Below, piece after piece: positions 19,318 through 27,705 of a stretch of DNA of 64,000 nucleotides. Both the position numbers and the translations under genes were made by a program. The DNA comes from Kitasatospora sp. MAP5-34 (GTDB taxonomy: Bacteria; Actinomycetota; Actinomycetes; Streptomycetales; Streptomycetaceae). Position 1 is the stretch's first letter; every line of letters begins with the position of its first letter. The DNA lies in contig NZ_JARXZC010000032.1 in the NCBI RefSeq assembly GCF_029894335.1, positions 1 to 64,000 on the forward strand, given 5' to 3'. The notes beneath the pieces were generated by a model. It was given only the letters and a program-made list of their open reading frames with translations. It ran no database searches and had not been told where the DNA came from.

Positions 19318-19932
19318 ATGACAACCACCGACTCGCCTGCCAAGGTCGACTTCTACTTCGACGCCGCCTGCCCGTTCGCCTGGATCACCTCGCGCTGGAT
19401 CCTCGAGGTGCAGCAGCTCCAGGAACTCGACCTGCGGTTCCTGCCGATGAGCCTGTACGTGCTCAACGAGGACCGCGAACTGCCGGACTGGTACCGCGAA
19501 CTCGTCGACAAGTCGCTCGGCCTGGCCCGGATCGTCACCGCCGCCTGGCAGCAGCACGAGGACCGCATCCCCGAGCTGTACACCGCGCTGGGCACCCGCA
19601 TCCACAACGACGGCAACAAGGACTTCCTCGCCGTCGCGGCCGAGGTGCTGGCCGAACTCGGCCTGCCCGCCGAGCTGTTGGCGGCGGCCGAGGGCGAGAC
19701 CTACGACAAGGCCCTGCGCAAGAGCCACCACGAGGGCATGGACCCGGTCGGCGACGACGTCGGCACCCCGACCATCCACATCGACGGGGTGGCCTTCTTC
19801 GGCCCCGTCCTCAACTCGATCCCGCGCGGTGAGCAGGCGGTCCGCATCTTCGACGGTGCCCGGGCGCTCGCGAACTTCCCGGACTTCTTCGAGCTGAAGC
19901 GCACCCGCACCGGCAAGCTCAACTTCGGCTGA
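19318..19932 (+). CDS. DsbA-family protein, mycothiol-dependent nitroreductase (Rv2466c)-like, monothiol
   Basis: A 204-residue thioredoxin-fold protein. The N-terminus FYFDAACPFAWITSRWILEV resembles Rv2466c, a mycothiol-dependent reductase that can reduce nitro compounds, and the C-terminus GTPTIHIDGVAFFGPVLNS is the cis-Pro region. The active-site motif is C18-P-F-A21: the second cysteine of CxxC is absent, so it could work only as a monothiol with mycothiol or as a GST-kappa-like enzyme. It ends the papBAC-ligase operon, just before a terminator. Possible roles are reduction of a nitrogen-oxygen group on the product or detoxification for the producer (inference). Confidence 0.8.
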   Translation: MTTTDSPAKVDFYFDAACPFAWITSRWILEVQQLQELDLRFLPMSLYVLNEDRELPDWYRELVDKSLGLARIVTAAWQQHEDRIPELYTALGTRIHNDGNKDFLAVAAEVLAELGLPAELLAAAEGETYDKALRKSHHEGMDPVGDDVGTPTIHIDGVAFFGPVLNSIPRGEQAVRIFDGARALANFPDFFELKRTRTGKLNFG

Positions 19933-19940
19933 CCCGCCCC

Positions 19941-19980
19941 CGGACCGTCCCTCTCGAGACCCTTCGGCAGGGACGGTCCG
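19941..19980. terminator. 12-bp perfect stem terminator closing the papBAC operon
   Basis: CGGACCGTCCCT (19941-19952) pairs exactly with AGGGACGGTCCG (19969-19980) across a 16-nt loop, and is followed by CGTCTTTCTG. It separates the DsbA-like gene from the ATP-grasp gene at 20003. Confidence 0.8.
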
Positions 19981-20002
19981 CGTCTTTCTGAGGAATAGGG
20001 AT

Positions 20003-22582
20003 ATGAAGCAGGACGCCTTCGTGCTCACCGGGTCCTTCCTGGTGGTCTGCCGTACGCCGCTCTACCTCTCGGAGCTGACCCGCAGGGGCCTGAAGGTCCT
20101 GCTGATCACCCCCTCCAACTGGCGTGAAGAGGCGCTGAGCACCGCCGCCGACCCGTCGCATCCGGCCTCCGCCATCGACGAGTTCGCCTTCGTCGACGGG
20201 GATGTCAGTAGAGAGAACTCCTATCTGCCGGGCGTGATATCCAGCGCCCGGCGATGGCGGGAGAAGTACAACATCGTCGGGGTCTACGCGGCCGGTGAGA
20301 CCCAGGTCGAGCCGACCGGCCTGCTGGCCGACGCGCTCGGCCTGCCGGGGCCCGGCCTGCGGGCGACCCGCGCCTGCCGCAGCAAGTACCTCCAGCGCTG
20401 GTACCTGCCGGAGTTCAGCCCGGTGTCGCTGATCGTGGCGCCGGAGGAGCGGGCCGGGTTCGACCTCTCCGCCGTGCCCTTCCCGGTGGTCGTCAAGCCG
20501 GCCGGACGGCACTCCAGTTCGGGGGTGGCGCTGGTCCAGGACGAGGACGCGCTGCGGCTCCAGCTGGACAGCTACCCGCCGTACGAGACGGTGCTGGTCG
20601 AGGAGCGGGTCGCCGGCCAGGAGTACTCGGTCGAGAGCCTGGTCCAGGACGGGCAGATCATCTTCGCCTCGGTGACCCGGAAGGACACCACCGACTCGCA
20701 CGCCCTCACGTTCGTGGAGCTGTCGCACTCGGTGCCGAGCGACCTGGCCGGCACCGAGGCCGTGCTGCTCGACGCCAACCGGCGCGCACTGCGGGGGCTG
20801 GACTTCAAGGACGGCATCGCGCACGCCGAGTGGCGGGTGCGGCCGGGCGGCACGCCCTTCCTGATGGAGGTCGCGGCCCGTACCCCCGGCGACGGGATCT
20901 GCGTGCTCTACGAGCTGGCCACCAGTGCGCCGCTGGAGCCGCAGATCATCCGGATCGCGCTCGGCGAGCCCGCCTCCTACCCCGCGCCCTCCCGCTACGC
21001 GCGCCAGATCTACCTGGAGCACACCCCCGGCATCCTGCGGGACGTGACCGTCGACGGCTTCGCCGCCGTGCCGCAGTGGGTCGGCGACGGCGGGCTGTGG
21101 CCGCACATCGGACGGGCGGGCGACAGCGAGCCGCCGACGCTGCGGGCCGTGCTCGTGCACCAGGACCGGGGCAGCGAACTCGGCGAGCTGAACAGCTCCG
21201 AGGACCGCGCGGTGTCGCTGTTCGTCGACGCCCTGACCGTCGACGAACTGAACGAGTTGGAGGAGCAGGTGCGCAAGGCGGTCACCATCCACACCACGCC
21301 AGTCGTACCGGACAGCGTCACGCATGTCGTGGTCGGCTACAGCCCGGTGGCGCTCGGCAAGTTGGACAAGCTGCTGCCGGAGAACTCCGTCCTGCTGCTG
21401 GAGGAGCCCGCCGTCATCGAGGCGCGCGGCATCCGCGAGCTGGTCGCCGGCCACCGCAGCGTCGCCGCCCTCTTCCCCACGGCCAGCCAGGACGAGGCGC
21501 ACGCCGCCCGGTTCGCCGGGACCTTCCCCCGTCCGGCCGGGGTCCGGGTGGTGGTGCCGATGGTGGAGTACGGCGTCGTGACGGCCGCCGCGCTCGCCGA
21601 GGCCTGGGAGCTGCCCGGCGCGAGCCTGCGCGCTGCCCGGGTGCTGCGGGACAAGTCGCGGCTGCGTGCGGCGGTGGCCGGCACCGACATCGCCCAGCCG
21701 GCCTGGGCCCTGGTCGAAAGCCCTGCGGACGTCGAGGAGTTCAGGGCCCGGCAGGGCGGCGAGTACGTGCTGAAGCCCGCCAACCGGCAGGCCAGCCTGG
21801 GCGTCCAGCTGCTCGGCCCGGACGACGACGTCGAGGCGGCCTGGTTGCACACCACCAGCGCCGACGAGCCGACCCTGCGCGCGCAGTACCCCGACGCCGC
21901 CCGCTTCCTGGCCGAGGAGCGGCTGCACGGACCGGAGGTCAGCGTCGAGGCGCTGGTCCACGACGGGACGATCGGCTTCCTCAACATCACCGACAAGAGC
22001 GTGCAGGACTCCCGCTACCCGGTGGAGACCGGTCACGTCCTCCCCGCCGAGCTGCCCGCCGCCACCTCCACGGCGCTGGCCGAAGGGCTCGCCGCCCTGG
22101 TCAAGGCCACCGGCTTCGGCTCCGGGATCCTGCACTCCGAGTGGATCGTCGAGGAGGGCCGCCCGTACCTGGTCGAGTGCGCGGGCCGGCTGCCCGGCGA
22201 CGGCATCACCGTGCTGATCGACCTGGCCTACGACACCCACATCCTGCGCGAGCTGCTCCAGGTGCTCGGCGGCGACGCGCCCACCGTGCGCCAGGACGCG
22301 GTGGCCGGCGCGTCGGTACGCTTCCTGACCTCGCCGACCGGGGTGGTCGAGCGGATCGAGGGCGTCGAGGAGGCGCGCGCGTCGGCCGGGGTGCACGCGC
22401 TGCACCTCACGGTCGCCGTCGGCGACGACGTCCAGTCCACCGCGACCAGCTCCTGGGACCGGATCGGCTCCGTCATCGCCGTCGGCGCGGATCCCGCCGA
22501 CGCCGTGCGCAACGCCGAGCGGGCGGTCGGCCGGATCGCGGTCAGCGTGGGCGCCTCCGAAGTGGGGGAGGTCGAGTCATGA
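20003..22582 (+). CDS. tandem ATP-grasp protein (two L-amino acid ligase-like halves)
   Basis: An 859-residue protein made of two complete ATP-grasp modules in tandem. Half 1 (about 1-415) has FPVVVKPAGRHSSSGVALV, VEERVAGQEYSVESLV and the metal/ATP loop FLMEVAARTPGDG. Half 2 (about 425-859) repeats the plan with EYVLKPANRQASLGVQLL, EERLHGPEVSVEALV and YLVECAGRLPGDG. Each half should activate a carboxylate as acyl phosphate and couple it to an amine, giving peptide bonds without a carrier protein. Both halves keep the ATP-binding lysine and the acidic metal ligands. It starts a unit with the MFS and third ATP-grasp genes. Substrates are unknown; 4-aminophenylalanine is a reasonable guess for one. 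Confidence 0.88.
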   Translation: MKQDAFVLTGSFLVVCRTPLYLSELTRRGLKVLLITPSNWREEALSTAADPSHPASAIDEFAFVDGDVSRENSYLPGVISSARRWREKYNIVGVYAAGETQVEPTGLLADALGLPGPGLRATRACRSKYLQRWYLPEFSPVSLIVAPEERAGFDLSAVPFPVVVKPAGRHSSSGVALVQDEDALRLQLDSYPPYETVLVEERVAGQEYSVESLVQDGQIIFASVTRKDTTDSHALTFVELSHSVPSDLAGTEAVLLDANRRALRGLDFKDGIAHAEWRVRPGGTPFLMEVAARTPGDGICVLYELATSAPLEPQIIRIALGEPASYPAPSRYARQIYLEHTPGILRDVTVDGFAAVPQWVGDGGLWPHIGRAGDSEPPTLRAVLVHQDRGSELGELNSSEDRAVSLFVDALTVDELNELEEQVRKAVTIHTTPVVPDSVTHVVVGYSPVALGKLDKLLPENSVLLLEEPAVIEARGIRELVAGHRSVAALFPTASQDEAHAARFAGTFPRPAGVRVVVPMVEYGVVTAAALAEAWELPGASLRAARVLRDKSRLRAAVAGTDIAQPAWALVESPADVEEFRARQGGEYVLKPANRQASLGVQLLGPDDDVEAAWLHTTSADEPTLRAQYPDAARFLAEERLHGPEVSVEALVHDGTIGFLNITDKSVQDSRYPVETGHVLPAELPAATSTALAEGLAALVKATGFGSGILHSEWIVEEGRPYLVECAGRLPGDGITVLIDLAYDTHILRELLQVLGGDAPTVRQDAVAGASVRFLTSPTGVVERIEGVEEARASAGVHALHLTVAVGDDVQSTATSSWDRIGSVIAVGADPADAVRNAERAVGRIAVSVGASEVGEVES

Positions 22583-23850
22583 GGATGCCGTCGGTGCGGG
22601 ACTACATACCCGCCACCCCGACCGGGCGTACGTTCGCCGTCACCTCGCTGATCAATGCGATCGGCACCGGTCTCTACCTGACCGGGGCCACCATCTTCTT
22701 CATCCGCTCGGTCGGGCTGTCGGCCGCGCAGGTCGGCCTCGGCATGGCGGTGTCCGGGATCGTCGGGTTCGTCGCCACCGTGCCGATCGGCGCGCTCGCC
22801 GACCGGCTCGGCGCGCAGCGCACCCTGGTCGGTCTGTACCTGTGGCGGGCCGGCTGGTTCGCGGCCCTCGCCTACGTACACGGCATCGTCGGGTTCGTGA
22901 TCGTCTCCTCCTGCCTGGCCGCCGCCGAGGCCGCGACCCAGCCGATGAGCCAGGCGGTGGCGCAGGCCACCACCGAGGCCGCCGACCGGACCAGGACGAT
23001 GGCGATCGTCCGGACCGTACGCAACATCGGCTTCTCGGCCGGCGCGCTGATCGCCGCGCCGCTGCTCGCCGCCAACAGCAGGGTGGCGTACCAGGCGATG
23101 ATCCTCGGCACGGCGGCCGCCTTCGTCCTGTCGGCGGTGCTGCTCGCCCGGATGCGGCTGGCCGGACAGGCCACCGCCCAGCGCAAGGTCGGACCGCTGA
23201 CCGCGATCAAGGGCTTCCGGGACTGGCGCTACCTGCTGCTCAGTGGACTCAACGGCGTACTGAGCCTGCACATGACCCTGCTGTCGGTCGGTCTGCCGCT
23301 CTGGGCACTCCAGGCCACCGGAGCGTCGGCCGGCTTCGTACCGGTGCTGATCCTCACCAACACCGTGCTCTCCATCGTGCTCCAGGTGCCGGTGTCCAAG
23401 GTCGCCGAGCGCAGCGGCGGGGCGGCGCTGGCGCTGCGGCTCGGCGGCCTGGCGCTGGCCGCCAGCGCCCTGGTGATGGCGCTGGCGGGCACCCTGTCCT
23501 CGGCGATCGCGGGTGGCGCGGTGCTGCTGGCCGGGTGCGTGCTGCTGACCTTCGGCGAGATGTGGCAGTCGGTCGGCGGCTGGGATCTGAGCGACGACTT
23601 CGCACCCGAGGACCGGAAGGGCATCTACCTGTCCGTCTTCAGCCTCGGCGGTACCGGCCAGCGGATCGTGGGCCCGGCCGTGATCACCGGCGGGGTGATC
23701 GCCGCCGGAACGACCGGCTGGATCGTCCTCGCGGCGGTGTTCTGCCTGGCGGCCTTCCTGGTCACCCCGGTCGTCCGGGCCCTGGAGGGCGCCACCGCGC
23801 GGCCGGCCGACAACTCGTTCATTCTCGTCAACGCGGAAGGGCAAGCCTGA
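22579..23850 (+). CDS. MFS transporter, probable product exporter
   Basis: A 423-residue protein with about twelve membrane spans. The loop 2-3 signature of the major facilitator superfamily is visible as GALADRLGAQRTL, and a long central hydrophilic loop (AQRKVGPLTAIKGFRDWRYL) separates the halves. ATGA overlap with the tandem ATP-grasp gene upstream, and TGATG overlap with the ATP-grasp gene downstream, place it firmly in the biosynthetic operon. Export of, and self-resistance to, the cluster product is the likely role. Confidence 0.9.
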   Translation: MRMPSVRDYIPATPTGRTFAVTSLINAIGTGLYLTGATIFFIRSVGLSAAQVGLGMAVSGIVGFVATVPIGALADRLGAQRTLVGLYLWRAGWFAALAYVHGIVGFVIVSSCLAAAEAATQPMSQAVAQATTEAADRTRTMAIVRTVRNIGFSAGALIAAPLLAANSRVAYQAMILGTAAAFVLSAVLLARMRLAGQATAQRKVGPLTAIKGFRDWRYLLLSGLNGVLSLHMTLLSVGLPLWALQATGASAGFVPVLILTNTVLSIVLQVPVSKVAERSGGAALALRLGGLALAASALVMALAGTLSSAIAGGAVLLAGCVLLTFGEMWQSVGGWDLSDDFAPEDRKGIYLSVFSLGGTGQRIVGPAVITGGVIAAGTTGWIVLAAVFCLAAFLVTPVVRALEGATARPADNSFILVNAEGQA

Positions 23851-25040
23851 TGAAGGAACTCCTGATCGTCGGCGTCGGCGTCATGGGCCGGCCCTATCTC
23901 GACGCCGCCGCCCGGCTCGGGCTCAAGGTCAGCGCGGTGGAGTCCGCCGCGGCCTACGACAACCGGCCGACCGACCTGGGCGTCACGTACCACCGGGTCG
24001 ACGGCGAGGCGGAGGAGTCGTGGAACCAGGGGGTCGCCGAGGCGCTGGCCGCGAGCGTCCCGGACGGTGTCCTCGCCTTCGCCGAACCGCACGTCCTCGC
24101 GGGTGCGCTCGCGCAGGACCGGCTCGGACTGCCGGGACCGTCCCTGCACGCCGCCGTCATCTCCCGCAACAAGGCGCTGCAGCGCACCGGTTTCTCCGCG
24201 CACGGGGTGCCGCAGCCGGAGTTCTTCCTCGCCTCCGACGTCGGCAGGGCGCGGGAGTGGATGCTCGACCGGCTGCCGGTCGTGGTGAAGCCGCTGAGCG
24301 AGTCGGGCAGTTCGGGCGTGGAGCTGGTGCTCGATGCCGCCGCCGTCCCCGAGCTGATCGCGCGCCGGAGCGCCGAGGGCACGGTCCTCGTCGAACAGGC
24401 CGTCCTCGGCCCGGAGTTCAGCTGGGAGGCGCTGGTCCGCGACGGTGAGGTGCTGTTCGAGAACTTCACCGCGAAGGAGACCACCCCGCCCCCGTACTTC
24501 GTCGAACTGTGCCACCGGATCGGCCACCGGTTCGAGGACGGGGAGACCGCCGACCAGGTGAACGCGCTGACCCGTGGCGTCCTCGGCGCGATCGGGATGC
24601 GGACCGGGCTGGTCCACCTGGAGTTCCGGCTCGGCCCCGACGGCCCGGCGCTGATGGAGATCGCCGTCCGGACCCCGGGGGACTACCTCGGCGAGGCGGT
24701 CGGCCTGACGTACGGGTTCGACCTGTACGAGGCGGTGATCCGGCTCGCGCTCGGGCTGCCGCTGGACGGGCTGCTGAACGCCGACCCGGTGCGGTACGCG
24801 GCGACCTGGTTCCCCACCGTCGAGCCCGGCCGGATCAGCCGGATCGAGGGCGTCGAGGAGGCACTCGCCCACCCGGCGGTCGTCCGGGTCCGGCTGCGCA
24901 AGCAGGTCGGGGACGTGGTCGGCCCGCTGACCTCGTCGTCCGCGCGGCTCGGGCACGTCCTGGTCGACGCGGCCTCGCCCGAGGAGCGCGAGGAGGCGTT
25001 GGAGCACGTCCGGAAGCACCTGCGGGTGAGTGTCGACTAG
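23850..25040 (+). CDS. ATP-grasp ligase (L-amino acid ligase-like)
   Basis: A 396-residue single ATP-grasp protein. It begins with a Rossmann-like preATP-grasp segment (LLIVGVGVMGRPYLDAAARL), then PVVVKPLSESGSSGVELV (ATP lysine and glycine loop), VEQAVLGPEFSWEALV and LMEIAVRTPGDYLGEAVG. It resembles each half of the 20003-22582 protein, so the cluster encodes three ATP-grasp units and could join up to four building blocks. It is translationally coupled to the MFS gene (TGATG). A strong palindromic terminator follows it. Confidence 0.87.
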   Translation: MKELLIVGVGVMGRPYLDAAARLGLKVSAVESAAAYDNRPTDLGVTYHRVDGEAEESWNQGVAEALAASVPDGVLAFAEPHVLAGALAQDRLGLPGPSLHAAVISRNKALQRTGFSAHGVPQPEFFLASDVGRAREWMLDRLPVVVKPLSESGSSGVELVLDAAAVPELIARRSAEGTVLVEQAVLGPEFSWEALVRDGEVLFENFTAKETTPPPYFVELCHRIGHRFEDGETADQVNALTRGVLGAIGMRTGLVHLEFRLGPDGPALMEIAVRTPGDYLGEAVGLTYGFDLYEAVIRLALGLPLDGLLNADPVRYAATWFPTVEPGRISRIEGVEEALAHPAVVRVRLRKQVGDVVGPLTSSSARLGHVLVDAASPEEREEALEHVRKHLRVSVD

Positions 25041-25051
25041 GAGTCAGCCTG

Positions 25052-25130
25052 AAGGGGCGCGGGGAACTGTGCGAGGTTGGAAGGCTGCGGGTCGGTGCCT
25101 TCCGGTTTCGCGCAGTTCCCCGCGCCCCTT
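25052..25130. repeat. intergenic palindromic repeat, copy 2 (bidirectional terminator)
   Basis: The outer arms 25052-25074 and 25108-25130 match over 23 bp with one mismatch (AAGGGGCGCGGGGAACTG...). An inner hairpin GGAAGGC/GCCTTCC lies at 25079-25103. It separates the convergent ATP-grasp and aminotransferase genes. It is the same family as the element at 6710-6787. Confidence 0.8.
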
Positions 25131-25149
25131 TCTGTGGTTGGCCAGTTGC

Positions 25150-26232
25150 CTAGAACTTGGCCGCGATCTCCAGGACGAGGTCGTTGGCCGCCGGCTCGCC
25201 GATGGTGACGCGGACGCCCACGCCGGGGAAGGCGCGTACCTGGACACCGGCGGCGGCGCAGGCCTCGCCGAAGGCGGTGGCCCGGTCGCCCAGCGGGAGC
25301 CAGAAGAAGTTGGCCTGGGTGGGCGGCACCGGCAGGCCGAGCGCGCGCAGGGCGGCCACCACCCGATCCCGCTCGTCCACCAACGTGCTCACCCGGTCCA
25401 TGAGTTCGGTCTCGGCTCGGAGTGAGGCCAGGGCCGCCGTCTGCGCGATCCCGGTGATGCCGAACGGTACCGAGCAGGCCCGCAGCGCCGCCGCGACCGG
25501 CTCGTGGGCGACGGCGAAGCCGACCCGCAGGCCGGCCAGCCCGTACGCCTTGGAGAAGGTGCGCAGCACGGCGAGGTTGGGGCGGTCGCGATAGAGCTCG
25601 ATGCCGTCCGGGACCTCGGGGTCGCGGACGAATTCCCGGTAGGCCTCGTCGAGTACCACCAGGACGTCACCGGGAACGCGGTCCAGAAAGCGCTCCAGTT
25701 CCGCCCGGCGGACGACGGTGCCGGTGGGGTTGTTCGGATTGCAGACGATGACCAGTCCGGTCCGGTCGGTGACGGCGTCGGCCAGCGCATCCAGGTCGTG
25801 TGCGTACTCTCGCAGCGGGACCCGGACGGAACGGACCCCGGCTATTTCCGCGAGGTGCGGATAGGCTTCGAACGACGGCCAGGCGTACAGGACTTCGTCA
25901 TCTTCCGAGCAGGTGGCCTGCAGCAGCTGCTTGATGATGCCGACCGAACCGGTGCCGGTCGCCACGTGCTCCGGCGGGACGCCGTACCGTTCGGCGATCG
26001 CCGTGGTGAGCTCGGTGACGGCCATGTCCGGGTACCGGTGCAGCCCGCCCGACGCGGCCACCACCGCCTCCCGCACCGACGGCAGCGGCGGGTAGGGGTT
26101 CTCGTTGGCGGCGAGCAGGTGAGTCACCGGCACGTGAGTCACCGGCACGTGAGTCACCGGCGCGGCGCCGGGCGGACGGGCCGGCTTGGGGGCGGCGTCG
26201 GTGACGGCTGAGCGCAGTCGCGGATGGGTCAT
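25150..26232 (-). CDS. HisC-like class I/II aminotransferase, probable 4-aminophenylpyruvate aminotransferase
   Basis: A PLP-dependent fold-I aminotransferase of 360 residues. ANENPYPPLPSVREAV is the family N-terminal strand; NPNNPTG lies at 166-172, DEAYREF at about 195-201 and the Schiff-base lysine at about K228 (RTFSKAYGLAGLRVGF). The family includes histidinol-phosphate and aromatic aminotransferases. In this cluster it is the only aminotransferase, so conversion of 4-aminophenylpyruvate to 4-aminophenylalanine is the simplest role. The ATG at 26232 has GAAAGG eight nt upstream. An odd feature is the N-terminal triplicated VTHVP repeat (26-38). It is convergent with the ATP-grasp gene and downstream of the LuxR gene. 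Confidence 0.87.
   Translation of the reverse strand: MTHPRLRSAVTDAAPKPARPPGAAPVTHVPVTHVPVTHLLAANENPYPPLPSVREAVVAASGGLHRYPDMAVTELTTAIAERYGVPPEHVATGTGSVGIIKQLLQATCSEDDEVLYAWPSFEAYPHLAEIAGVRSVRVPLREYAHDLDALADAVTDRTGLVIVCNPNNPTGTVVRRAELERFLDRVPGDVLVVLDEAYREFVRDPEVPDGIELYRDRPNLAVLRTFSKAYGLAGLRVGFAVAHEPVAAALRACSVPFGITGIAQTAALASLRAETELMDRVSTLVDERDRVVAALRALGLPVPPTQANFFWLPLGDRATAFGEACAAAGVQVRAFPGVGVRVTIGEPAANDLVLEIAAKF
26119..26163. repeat. three tandem 15-bp repeats inside the aminotransferase gene
   Basis: GTGAGTCACCGGCAC occurs at 26119, 26134 and 26149 (the third copy is slightly degenerate at its end). Being a multiple of three, it keeps the frame and encodes a VTHVP-VTHVP-VTH leader in front of the aminotransferase domain. 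Confidence 0.8.
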
Positions 26233-26373
26233 CTCGTGCACCTTTCTCGGTGGAGTACAGGCGGAGTACGGGTGTGGTGGTGCGGTCGGAGGTCCCCCGC
26301 TCGCAGACTTCCGCACGGTGGGGCGCGGGGCGGTGGCGCGCGGGGGAGGGGGTGACTCGCCGCTCCGGCAGGG

Positions 26374-27285
26374 TTATTCCTGCTCCTGGAGGGCCTCCTC
26401 CATCCCCATCAGATAACCGAGTTGGAGCCGGTGTTGAGCCTGGTACTCGTCCTTGAGATGCGCGACATGGGCCTGCAGCGAGCGCAGGCTAATGCCGAGT
26501 CGGCGGGCGATCTCCTTGTCGGAACGCCCTTCGATAAGTAACCGGCGGATTGTGTCACGTAGCGCCGGTATGACTTCGGGCGCGGCCTCGGCGGCGCGTA
26601 CCGGCAGGAACGGATAGGGCTCCGCGCGGTCCCAGGCCCGCTCGAAGATGTCGGCCAGGAATCGCACCACGGCGGGCTCTTCGATCCGTATCGCCGTGGT
26701 CCGGTCGGAGGTGGCCGGGATGAACACGACAAGCCGGTCGACGATGATGAGGCGGTCGAAGAATTCGGGGAGCGTCCGGATGAGTACGCCGTAATTCGCC
26801 ACCTCCCGCACGTAGCGCTTGGTGGCTTCGTCGAAGCGGGTGCTGTGCTGGTAGAGGGTGCGCATCCGGACGCCGGCGGCGATCCGGGTGCGCACCGCGC
26901 TCAGGGCGTTGTCGAGGACCAACTGCGGGCGTGGGCCGTCCGGTTGGGCGGTGAGGATCTCGTGCTGGGCGTGGTCGAGCGCCTCCTGGATGGCCTCGTT
27001 GATCTGCGTGAGTCCTTGGATGGCGGCGAAGTACTGCGTGTCACCGGGCGCCTGCGGTGTGCTGTCGGGAACTTCTTCGGATTGATCTCGGACGGTCCGT
27101 CTGGCCTCTTCGGCGACGCGTTGCGAAAGGTCCGCAAGGGCGGCGGCGATGGCGTGAAGACCGTTGTCGACTTCGGAAGGCTGGACGTCGACGGAGTCCT
27201 CGGACGGGTCTGCGGGGTGGACCGGCGGTGTCGGTCGAAGCTCCACTCCTCCGCCCGGACTGTCCTCGTTGTCACGTTTCTTCAT
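26374..27285 (-). CDS. LuxR-type helix-turn-helix regulator, likely cluster-situated activator
   Basis: A 303-residue transcription factor. The C-terminal HTH is LLIEGRSDKEIARRLGISLR followed by SLQAHVAHLKDE (about 250-285), typical of LuxR/NarL output domains. The middle (PEFFDRLIIVDRLVVFIPA to IRIEEPAVVRFLADIFERAW) resembles the TrmB/phospholipase-D-like middle domain of streptomycete single-component LuxR regulators. There is no receiver domain. The N-terminal 85 residues are acidic and Pro-rich. The ATG at 27285 has AAGGA upstream; a TTG one codon earlier is possible. Its position at the centre of the cluster between divergent operons suggests it controls them. Confidence 0.85.
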   Translation of the reverse strand: MKKRDNEDSPGGGVELRPTPPVHPADPSEDSVDVQPSEVDNGLHAIAAALADLSQRVAEEARRTVRDQSEEVPDSTPQAPGDTQYFAAIQGLTQINEAIQEALDHAQHEILTAQPDGPRPQLVLDNALSAVRTRIAAGVRMRTLYQHSTRFDEATKRYVREVANYGVLIRTLPEFFDRLIIVDRLVVFIPATSDRTTAIRIEEPAVVRFLADIFERAWDRAEPYPFLPVRAAEAAPEVIPALRDTIRRLLIEGRSDKEIARRLGISLRSLQAHVAHLKDEYQAQHRLQLGYLMGMEEALQEQE

Positions 27286-27460
27286 CAAAAGGATCCTTCG
27301 CTTCCCGGCAGTGCGCCGACCCGAAGGATCATAGCTCTCCCCAACTCACCCTCGGCGGGGGAAGGTTGGTACTCAAGGACGGGCTCGGACGATCGCCCCG
27401 GTCCTTTTCGGATCTCTTCGGTCTCCAAAAGAAGCACATTCCTGGAAGAGGGAACGAGAA

Positions 27461-27649
27461 ATGAAGCGCAGGGATTCTGACTCCGCCACATGGCGGTCCC
27501 GGTGTGGCCTGGTATTCAGCGCCGCAGCCCTTGCGGTGACGGCATTCATCGCCGTCGGGAATTCGGCCGTGACCGGCCATGGAGCGACTGGAGCGGCCGG
27601 GGTGGCTGCAGCGGCTGCGGTCGGCGCCGAGGATGTGGGTTGGAACTGA
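27461..27649 (+). CDS. possible small secreted or membrane peptide
   Basis: A 62-residue frame with GAGGGAACGAGAA before the ATG. It reads as a signal peptide: a basic start (MKRRDSDSATWRSR), a hydrophobic core (GLVFSAAALAVTAFIAVG) and a Gly/Ala-rich tail. It lies alone in the 420-nt divergent region between the LuxR regulator and the amidase gene, in the same direction as the amidase. I recognise no family. It may be a real small secreted peptide or a chance frame; ribosome binding site and composition favour a real one weakly. Confidence 0.4.
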   Translation: MKRRDSDSATWRSRCGLVFSAAALAVTAFIAVGNSAVTGHGATGAAGVAAAAAVGAEDVGWN

Positions 27650-27705
27650 CGTCACGTCAGATATGCCGTCCGCCGCATGTCGGCACAGTCGGGGAGGGAT
27701 GAGGG

